A stretch of DNA of 55,518 nucleotides, from assembly GCA_017475765.1 (NCBI GenBank), contig JAFVEY010000013.1, forward strand, positions 1-55,518, given 5' to 3'. Under the pieces are notes generated by a model. That model did no database searches. It had not been told where the DNA came from and saw nothing but the letters and a program-made list of their open reading frames with translations. Both the position numbers and the translations under genes were made by a program. This document shows, in pieces, positions 50,459 to 55,518 of the stretch (position 1 is the stretch's first letter; each line of letters begins with the position of its first letter). Source of the stretch: Clostridia bacterium (GTDB lineage: Bacteria; Bacillota; Clostridia; Oscillospirales; Acutalibacteraceae).

Positions 50459-51484
50459 ATGTCAGAAGAAATCAGAACACAGGAAACACCCGAAAAGAAG
50501 AAAAGAATATTCAGCGCCATTCAGCCGAGCGGAACGATCACTCTCGGCAATTATCTCGGAGCGCTCAGAAACTGGGTGAAGCTGCAGGATGATTATAACT
50601 GTATATTTGCAGTTGCAGATCTTCATGCGATCACCGTAAGACAGGATCCGAAGGTATTCCGACAGAATATACTGAACGCTTATGCGCTTCTTCTTGCCTG
50701 CGGAATAGACCCCGAAAAAAGTATGTTCTTCATTCAGAGTCATGTCCACACTCATGCGGAGCTTGCATGGCTGCTCAATTGCTACACACAGTTCGGGGAG
50801 CTTTCCAGAATGACTCAGTTCAAGGATAAGTCACAAAAACACACCGACAATGTCAATGCTGGTCTGTTTACCTATCCTTCGCTTATGGCTGCGGATATTC
50901 TTCTTTATCAGGCTGATCTCGTTCCTGTCGGAGCAGATCAGAAGCAGCATCTGGAACTGTCAAGAAATATTGCCGAGCGCTTTAACGGCATTTACGGCAA
51001 AACCTTTACCGTTCCCGATCCGTACATTGCAAAGGTGGGCGCAAGGGTAATGTCGCTTCAGGATCCGACAAGAAAAATGTCAAAATCCGATGAAAATGCC
51101 AATTCATGGGTGGCAGTACTCGACAAGCCGGAAACCATCATGAAGAAATTCAAGAGAGCCATCACCGACAGCGATGCGAAAGTATGTGTCGGCGAGGGCA
51201 AGGACGGCATCAACAATCTTATCGGCATTATGAGCGCCGTAACAGGCAAAACAGCTGACGAGATCACAGCAGAATTTGAGGGCAAAGGCTACGGCGATTT
51301 CAAAACGGCTGTCGGTGAAGCGGTCATCGAGGAACTGCGCCCCATTCAGGAGAGATTTGACAGATATATTAAAGATAAGGCATATCTTGAAGAGCAGTAC
51401 CGCAAGGGTGCAGAATTTGCCCTTAAAATTTCACAGCGTACGCTTGACAAGGCTATGAAGAAGATAGGCTATCTGCCGAAATAA
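50459..51484 (+). CDS. trpS: Tryptophanyl-tRNA synthetase
   Basis: A 341-residue class I synthetase. AIQPSGTITLGNYLGALRNW carries the HIGH-equivalent (TLGNY), DPTRKMSKSDENA the KMSKS loop, and LLYQADLVPVGADQKQHLELSRNIAERFN is typical. ATG at 50459 has GGAGG nine bases upstream. Coupled to an aminotransferase gene, which suggests but does not prove a link to aromatic amino acids. Confidence 0.96.
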   Translation: MSEEIRTQETPEKKKRIFSAIQPSGTITLGNYLGALRNWVKLQDDYNCIFAVADLHAITVRQDPKVFRQNILNAYALLLACGIDPEKSMFFIQSHVHTHAELAWLLNCYTQFGELSRMTQFKDKSQKHTDNVNAGLFTYPSLMAADILLYQADLVPVGADQKQHLELSRNIAERFNGIYGKTFTVPDPYIAKVGARVMSLQDPTRKMSKSDENANSWVAVLDKPETIMKKFKRAITDSDAKVCVGEGKDGINNLIGIMSAVTGKTADEITAEFEGKGYGDFKTAVGEAVIEELRPIQERFDRYIKDKAYLEEQYRKGAEFALKISQRTLDKAMKKIGYLPK

Positions 51485-51592
51485 TATTGAGCAGCGACAA
51501 AAACAAGTGATTTTATGAAAACCACCAATTCCGGCAGAAAATGACAGCTGCTATTCCGATAAAAGCAACAGGGAACGATAAGGGAGACTTTT

Positions 51593-52534
51593 ATGGCGAA
51601 GAAAAGAAAAAAGGAAAGAATAAAGGTAATGTTTATTGTCAACCCTAAATCCGGCAAGCGCAGACCGTATTTTTCGGCAGGCAAGATTGCGGATATGTTT
51701 GCCCAGAATAATATGGAGGTTGCCGTTTATTTTACCGCCCCCGGCTATAAGGCAGATTTTTTGGTAAAAGAGCATATCAATGAATTCGATATCGTCGCCT
51801 GCTGCGGCGGTGACGGAACTATCAGCGAGGCGATTTCGGGAATGATGGAATGTGGAGCAAACAAGCCTTTGGGATATGTGCCGGCAGGAACAACGAACGA
51901 TCTTGCCAGAAGCCTGAATATAACCACCAATATGTCCAAAGCGGCTAAGGCGATTATTACGGGAAAGCCTCAGCCGCTGGATGTGGGGAGCTTTGATGAC
52001 GATTACTTTATCTATATTGCCTCCTTCGGGGCTTTCACAGAGGTTTCCTATGCGACATCTCAGAAAGCCAAGAATCTTTTCGGCAGACTTGCCTATATTT
52101 TCGGTGCAGTAAAATATATGCACACGATCAAGTCCTATCATCTGAAGGTCAATACCGATACAATTGATACCGAAGGGGATTATATTTTCGGTGCGGTGAC
52201 AAATTCAACCTCCGTCGCAGGAATCTTCAAATTTGAAAATGAGTTTGTGGACTTTGCTGACGGACAGTATGAGGTCATGCTTATCAGGCGTCCGGATAAT
52301 ATTTTTACTGCCTTTGCAATATGTATGTCAATGCTGAACAAAACCTACGGACACAAAAATATAGAGCTGTTTAAGGCTTCGGAAATTGAATTTATTTCCG
52401 AAGATCCGCTGGACTGGGCAGTAGACGGAGAACATAAGCAGGGAGGAAATGTCGTTCATATCAAGAACAATCCGCAGGCGATCCATCTGATCGCCAAAAA
52501 TCACGGCTGGAGTCCTCCGCCGGTTGAGTCATAA
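51593..52534 (+). CDS. Diacylglycerol/lipid kinase family protein
   Basis: A 313-residue lipid kinase of the DagK/YegS group: KVMFIVNPKSGKRRP, DIVACCGGDGTISEAISGMM, GYVPAGTTNDLARSLNI (kinase signatures GGDGT and PxGTxND), with an acidic beta-sandwich second domain. Start ATG at 51593 with AAGGGAGA upstream. Follows trpS after ~110 bases; has a strong terminator after it. Exact lipid substrate unknown. Confidence 0.92.
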   Translation: MAKKRKKERIKVMFIVNPKSGKRRPYFSAGKIADMFAQNNMEVAVYFTAPGYKADFLVKEHINEFDIVACCGGDGTISEAISGMMECGANKPLGYVPAGTTNDLARSLNITTNMSKAAKAIITGKPQPLDVGSFDDDYFIYIASFGAFTEVSYATSQKAKNLFGRLAYIFGAVKYMHTIKSYHLKVNTDTIDTEGDYIFGAVTNSTSVAGIFKFENEFVDFADGQYEVMLIRRPDNIFTAFAICMSMLNKTYGHKNIELFKASEIEFISEDPLDWAVDGEHKQGGNVVHIKNNPQAIHLIAKNHGWSPPPVES

Positions 52535-52548
52535 ATAATAATAAAAAA

Positions 52549-52584
52549 CCACCGCTTACAGTATGGCAAGGCTGTAAGCGGTGG
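52549..52584 (+). terminator. Terminator of the lipid kinase gene
   Basis: Perfect 13-bp stem CCACCGCTTACAG (52549-52561) with CTGTAAGCGGTGG (52572-52584), then GATATTTTTC. Confidence 0.85.
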
Positions 52585-52644
52585 GATATTTTTCTGTGGG
52601 GTATGGCAGGTTCCCACAGGATAATAAACGGGGGAATTCCAATA

Positions 52645-52696
52645 GTAAAAAACGGCTCTGCTGTGTATGAGGACAGACCTTTCTGCGGCAGAGCCG
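52645..52696 (-). terminator. Terminator of metY
   Basis: Minus-strand stem CGGCTCTGC (52696-52688) with GCAGAGCCG (52661-52653), nine perfect pairs, then TTTTTTAC. It lies 34 bases after the metY stop. Confidence 0.88.
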
Positions 52697-52729
52697 ACTG
52701 TCAAATAAACTTCCTTCAATAATATGTGA

Positions 52730-54025
52730 TCAAGCCTCGAATACAGCTTTGAATGCCTGATCAAGATCTTCGATGATATCATCAACGTGCTCTGTACCGA
52801 TGGAAAGACGGATGGTGTTCTGTCTGATACCCTGATCCTCAAGCTCTTCCTCTGTGAGCTGTGAATGTGTTGTTGTTGCAGGATGGATAACAAGAGATTT
52901 AACATCGGCAACATTCGCGAGAAGTGAGAATATCTCAAGGCTGTCGATAAACTTATGAGCTTCTTTCTGACCGCCCTTGATCTCGAATGTGAATATGCTT
53001 GCGCCGCCGTTCGGGAAGTATTTCTCATACAGCGCATGATCCGGATGATCCGGGAGTGACGGATGATTAACCTTCTCAACATACGGGCTGTTTGCGAGAT
53101 ATTCAACAACCTTCTTTGTGTTCTCAGCATGACGATCCAGACGGAGTGAAAGTGTTTCTGTTCCCTGGAGAAGCAGGAATGCTGCAAACGGAGAGATGGA
53201 AGCACCTTCATCACGAAGAAGAATTGCTCTGATATATGTTACGAAAGCTGCAGGACCAACAGCATCAGCAAAGGAAATGCCGTGATAGCTGGGGTTAGGA
53301 GCTGCGATCGGCGCATATTTGCCGCTTGCTTTCCAGTCGAACTTACCGCTGTCAACGATAACGCCGCCGAGAGTTGTACCGTGGCCGCCGATGAACTTTG
53401 TAGCAGAATGAACCACGATATCAGCGCCGTGCTCGAACGGGCGGATAAGGTACGGAGTACCGAATGTGTTATCAACAACAACAGGAAGACCATGCTTGTG
53501 AGCGATCTCTGATATAGCGTCGATATCCGGAATATCGCTGTTCGGGTTGCCGAGAGTTTCGATGTAAACAGCCTTTGTGTTCTCTTTGATAGCGCCCTCT
53601 ACTTCTTCCAGGTTGTGAGCGTCAACGAAAGTTGTTTCGATTCCGAACTGGCTGAGCGTATGAGCGAGGAGATTGTAGCTGCCGCCGTAAATAGTCTTCT
53701 GAGCGACAATGTGATCGCCTGCCTGTGCAAGAGCCTGAATTGTGTAGGTGATAGCTGCTGCACCTGAAGCAACTGCAAGAGCTGCAACGCCGCCTTCAAG
53801 AGCTGCGATTCTCTTTTCAAAAACATCCTGAGTGGAGTTGGTAAGTCTGCCGTAGATATTGCCGGCATCACGGAGACCGAAACGGTCTGCTGCGTGCTGT
53901 GAGTTATGGAAAACATAAGAAGTTGTTGCATAAATCGGAACGGCTCTTGAATCGGTTGCCGGATCCGGCTGTTCCTGACCTACATGAAGCTGAAGTGTTT
54001 CAAATCTATAATTCTTGTTGCTCAT
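52730..54025 (-). CDS. metY: O-acetylhomoserine sulfhydrylase / cysteine synthase-like (MetY)
   Basis: A 431-residue PLP enzyme that uses O-acetyl-homoserine (or -serine) and sulfide to make homocysteine (or cysteine). N-terminus FETLQLHVGQEQPDPATDSRAVPIYATTSYVF; PLP lysine in VVHSATKFIGGHGTTLGGVI; IRLSIGTEHVDDIIEDLDQAF at the end. Length and the ~60-residue insert after the lysine separate MetY from MetB/MetC. ATG with GAGG eight bases upstream. The leader contains a strong promoter, a Cys-rich short reading frame and competing helices, so cysteine supply probably controls it. Confidence 0.94.
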   Translation of the reverse strand: MSNKNYRFETLQLHVGQEQPDPATDSRAVPIYATTSYVFHNSQHAADRFGLRDAGNIYGRLTNSTQDVFEKRIAALEGGVAALAVASGAAAITYTIQALAQAGDHIVAQKTIYGGSYNLLAHTLSQFGIETTFVDAHNLEEVEGAIKENTKAVYIETLGNPNSDIPDIDAISEIAHKHGLPVVVDNTFGTPYLIRPFEHGADIVVHSATKFIGGHGTTLGGVIVDSGKFDWKASGKYAPIAAPNPSYHGISFADAVGPAAFVTYIRAILLRDEGASISPFAAFLLLQGTETLSLRLDRHAENTKKVVEYLANSPYVEKVNHPSLPDHPDHALYEKYFPNGGASIFTFEIKGGQKEAHKFIDSLEIFSLLANVADVKSLVIHPATTTHSQLTEEELEDQGIRQNTIRLSIGTEHVDDIIEDLDQAFKAVFEA

Positions 54026-54042
54026 AATAAATACCTCTTTCT

Positions 54043-54057
54043 GCGGAGCTTATCCGC
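54043..54057 (-). promoter_or_regulatory. Hairpin before the metY ribosome site, with competing pairing to the leader
   Basis: Minus-strand hairpin GCGGA (54057-54053) with TCCGC (54047-54043) ends about 4 bases before the AGAGG site (54038-54034). AACAGCG (54061-54055) is fully complementary to CGCTGTT (54141-54135), which spans the first Cys codons of the leader peptide; the two pairings share bases 54055-54057. A weaker stem ATGGG/CCCAT lies at 54088-54105. Confidence 0.5.
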
Positions 54058-54123
54058 TGTTAAATTAAGTTAGTTTTATTCTAAAATATGGGAAGTTATC
54101 CCCATTTGTTTAATTGTCAGATA

Positions 54124-54192
54124 TCAACAGCAACAACAGCGCATTCGTCCATTGCGGAAATTGTGGCGCAGAGATTTTTGAATAATTGACAT
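54124..54192 (-). CDS. Cysteine-rich leader peptide upstream of metY
   Basis: A 22-residue reading frame on the minus strand: ATG at 54192-54190, stop TGA at 54126-54124. It begins MSIIQKSLRHNF and ends GRMRCCCC, i.e. four Cys codons (TGT TGT TGC TGT) directly before the stop. AAGGAGG lies nine bases before the ATG and a perfect promoter stands 53 bases upstream, so it is almost surely translated. Poly-Cys upstream reading frames that regulate sulfur genes by ribosome stalling are described in actinobacteria; this is the same layout in front of a homocysteine/cysteine synthase gene. Function is inferred. Confidence 0.8.
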   Translation of the reverse strand: MSIIQKSLRHNFRNGRMRCCCC

Positions 54193-54244
54193 AGGCAAGC
54201 GCCTCCTTTAATTTATTGAATACCTATATGTTTGGTATGGATTG

Positions 54245-54273
54245 AGTATACACCATAATTCCCTCATTGTCAA
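54245..54273 (-). promoter_or_regulatory. Promoter of the leader peptide/metY unit
   Basis: Minus strand TTGACA (54273-54268), 17-base spacer, TATACT (54250-54245). Transcription would begin near 54238, giving a ~210-base leader. Between 54274 and the mrp terminator nothing else is seen. Confidence 0.85.
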
Positions 54274-54379
54274 TAGGAATTATCAATTTTTTTCAAAATC
54301 TCCATAGGCATAATTTATACGCCATGATAGATTTCCTCTATAACTAAAGTATGAATCAATAAATTTGCGATATATTATA

Positions 54380-54416
54380 TGAAAAAGCGCCTGTTCCTGA
54401 TTCGGTTCAGACGCTT
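54380..54416 (-). terminator. Terminator of the mrp-like gene
   Basis: Minus-strand stem AAGCGTCTG (54416-54408) with CAGGCGCTT (54393-54385), eight pairs with one wobble, then TTTTCAT, 17 bases after the stop. Confidence 0.75.
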
Positions 54417-54432
54417 CGGACAGATTTCTGTT

Positions 54433-55278
54433 TTATTTGCCGGCAACGATTTTTTCAAGCCTGTCGGCAGCCTGTGCCGCATATTCGTTTTCAAGACTTT
54501 CAATTCTGCCTTCATCGCAGGCCTTTGCGTTTTTCGGATCAATAGGAAGACGGGCGAGAATTTCCAGTCCGTATTCGTCAGCGACCTCCTCCAGCCTGCT
54601 TTCGCCGAAAGGATAGTATTTCTTTCCGCAGTCGGGACAGACAAAGCAGCTCATGTTTTCGATCATTCCCAGTATCGGGATATTCATCATCTTTGCCATT
54701 CTGACAGCCTTGCCGACGATCATTGAGACAAGTTCCTGCGGAGATGTCACGATGACAATACCGTCAAGCGGCAAAGACTGGAATACCGTCAGCGGCACAT
54801 CGCCTGTGCCAGGCGGCATATCGACAAACATATAATCAACATCATTCCAAATGACATCGCTCCAGAACTGTTTTACCGTTCCGGCAAGTATGGGGCCTCT
54901 CCAGATGACAGGGTCTGTGTCATTTTCAAGAAGAAGATTGACAGACATGATGTCAATACCGCCGCAGGTGGTCACAGGGAAAAGACCGTCCTCGTTTCCG
55001 GTTGCTTTTTGGGTAATGCCGAAAGCCTTCGGGATGGAAGGACCTGTGATATCAGCGTCAAGAACGGCGGTGTGATATCCTTTTCTGCTGAACATGACAG
55101 CCATCAGGGAAGTGACGATAGATTTGCCGACTCCTCCCTTTCCGCTGACGATGCCTATTACCTTTTTCACAGAGCTGTGGACATTCAGCTTTTCGTGCAT
55201 ATCCTGCACCTGACCGCCTTCTTTTGATGAGCAGCTCACATTACAGGAGCCGCAGTCATGGGTACATTCTTCGGTCAT
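54433..55278 (-). CDS. Mrp/NBP35-type iron-sulfur cluster carrier ATPase
   Basis: A 281-residue P-loop ATPase. An N-terminal Cys cluster (CTHDCGSCNVSC, residues ~5-16) recalls NBP35. Deviant Walker A GIVSGKGGVGKSIVTSLMAVMF, DADITGPSIPKAFG, FVDMPPGTGDVPL and the conserved CxxC in SCFVCPDCGKKYYPFGES follow. Assembles or carries Fe-S clusters in the cytoplasm. ATG at 55278 has AGGAG eight bases upstream. It fits the iron-rich theme of the window but lies 40 kb from the iron locus. Confidence 0.92.
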   Translation of the reverse strand: MTEECTHDCGSCNVSCSSKEGGQVQDMHEKLNVHSSVKKVIGIVSGKGGVGKSIVTSLMAVMFSRKGYHTAVLDADITGPSIPKAFGITQKATGNEDGLFPVTTCGGIDIMSVNLLLENDTDPVIWRGPILAGTVKQFWSDVIWNDVDYMFVDMPPGTGDVPLTVFQSLPLDGIVIVTSPQELVSMIVGKAVRMAKMMNIPILGMIENMSCFVCPDCGKKYYPFGESRLEEVADEYGLEILARLPIDPKNAKACDEGRIESLENEYAAQAADRLEKIVAGK

Positions 55279-55335
55279 TAAAAACACTCCTATTTAATAT
55301 TATTATTAAATCAGCAAATTATATTCTGCTTTGTT

Positions 55336-55518
55336 TTATTGAGCTTTTGCCGCTGTCACGGTGAAATTCTTGACAGAAGCATTGCCGACGCTGTCCTTGG
55401 CATATACTCTGATATTAAAACTTCCTGCCGATGCCGGCTTGAAAGTCGCTGTTGTTGCCGAACCGAATCTCACCCATTTGTCCGATGTCGTTCTCTTGTA
55501 GTAAAATTCGTACTTATA
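55336..55518 (-). CDS. C-terminal domain of a triple-tyrosine/Ig-like repeat protein (cut by window edge)
   Basis: Minus-strand frame from the window end to a TAA at 55338-55336, so only the last ~60 residues are visible: YKYEFYYKRTTSDKW, FGSATTATFKPASAGSF, then KDSVGNASVKNFTVTAAK. Its closest relative in the window is the orphan fragment at 20377-20694. Such domains are repeated at the ends of large secreted or wall-bound proteins in Ruminococcus-like species. The rest of the protein, with any signal peptide or enzyme part, is outside. Confidence 0.75.
   Translation of the reverse strand, partial: YKYEFYYKRTTSDKWVRFGSATTATFKPASAGSFNIRVYAKDSVGNASVKNFTVTAAKAQ

Noticed and set aside
52501-53214. 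Minus-strand open frame of 237 codons overlapping the end of metY
   Set aside because: Shifted frame within metY and across two terminators, with Arg/Ser-rich nonsense composition.
54026-54240. SAM, T-box or SAH riboswitch before metY
   Set aside because: None of the characteristic conserved segments (for instance the T-box TGGNACC) is present; the Cys-codon leader explains the long leader better.
1-55518. tRNA, rRNA or CRISPR arrays
   Set aside because: No cloverleaf with GGTTCGAATCC-type arms, no rRNA-like sequence and no regularly spaced repeats were noticed on reading; a covariance search would be decisive.

Overview
The window looks like a chromosomal segment of an anaerobic, low-to-middle GC Firmicute, most likely an Oscillospiraceae/Ruminococcus-type gut bacterium. 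This is judged from overall protein character, strong AGGAGG ribosome sites, frequent TTG/GTG starts, a TTGACA/TATAAT promoter grammar, Gram-positive style lipoproteins and the Rpn-type nuclease remnant at the left edge. Species cannot be fixed without a database search. No rRNA, tRNA or CRISPR array was seen.

Left part (1-15.2 kb, almost all minus strand) is an iron and redox region. Reading in the direction of transcription: a DUF4418 membrane protein, an FtsX/MacB-like permease and an ATPase (15037-12716) form one unit. A second unit, from 12379 down to 4655, encodes an FTR1 iron permease with a fused TM2 domain, a P19-type iron-binding lipoprotein, a DUF2318 membrane protein, two FtsX-like permeases, an ATPase and an FMN-binding lipoprotein. 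This is the P19/FTR1 iron-import gene set known from Campylobacter, with a flavoprotein added. A third unit (4518-1148) carries an unknown membrane-anchored protein, a four-helix histidine-bearing membrane protein and fumarate reductase/succinate dehydrogenase-like flavoprotein and Fe-S subunits; the flavoprotein has Gln where covalent-FAD enzymes have His. A 16-bp inverted motif, GTTA-N8-TAAC, occurs at three sites next to the promoters of the first two units and is a candidate metal-regulator operator. The FTR1 mRNA leader also contains a terminator.

Middle part (15.2-37.3 kb) is mainly minus-strand housekeeping: fabV, a lipoprotein, rlmA, a SprT-like protease, a prolyl-tRNA deacylase-like protein and galE. 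After a plus-strand TetR gene comes a long minus-strand run: a GtrA/FAD-enzyme/GT-C glycosyltransferase module, pth, chorismate mutase, mfd, a PrsA-like lipoprotein, alr, polA, a low-molecular-weight phosphatase, rimI and tsaD.

Right part (37.5-55.5 kb) is mixed: prmA, a Crp-family regulator, a CD3324-type DNA-binding protein, a GNAT enzyme, leuC and leuD (separated by a small hypothetical gene and a GC-rich structured repeat), an XRE module, a PadR/DUF1700/DUF4097 envelope-stress-like operon with a nested palindromic promoter, a Nudix enzyme, a DHHW-family protein, an aminotransferase, trpS, a lipid kinase, metY and mrp. metY is preceded by a short open reading frame ending in four consecutive Cys codons, a likely cysteine-sensing leader peptide. 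The C-terminal domain of the protein cut by the right edge is homologous to an orphan gene fragment at 20.4-20.7 kb.
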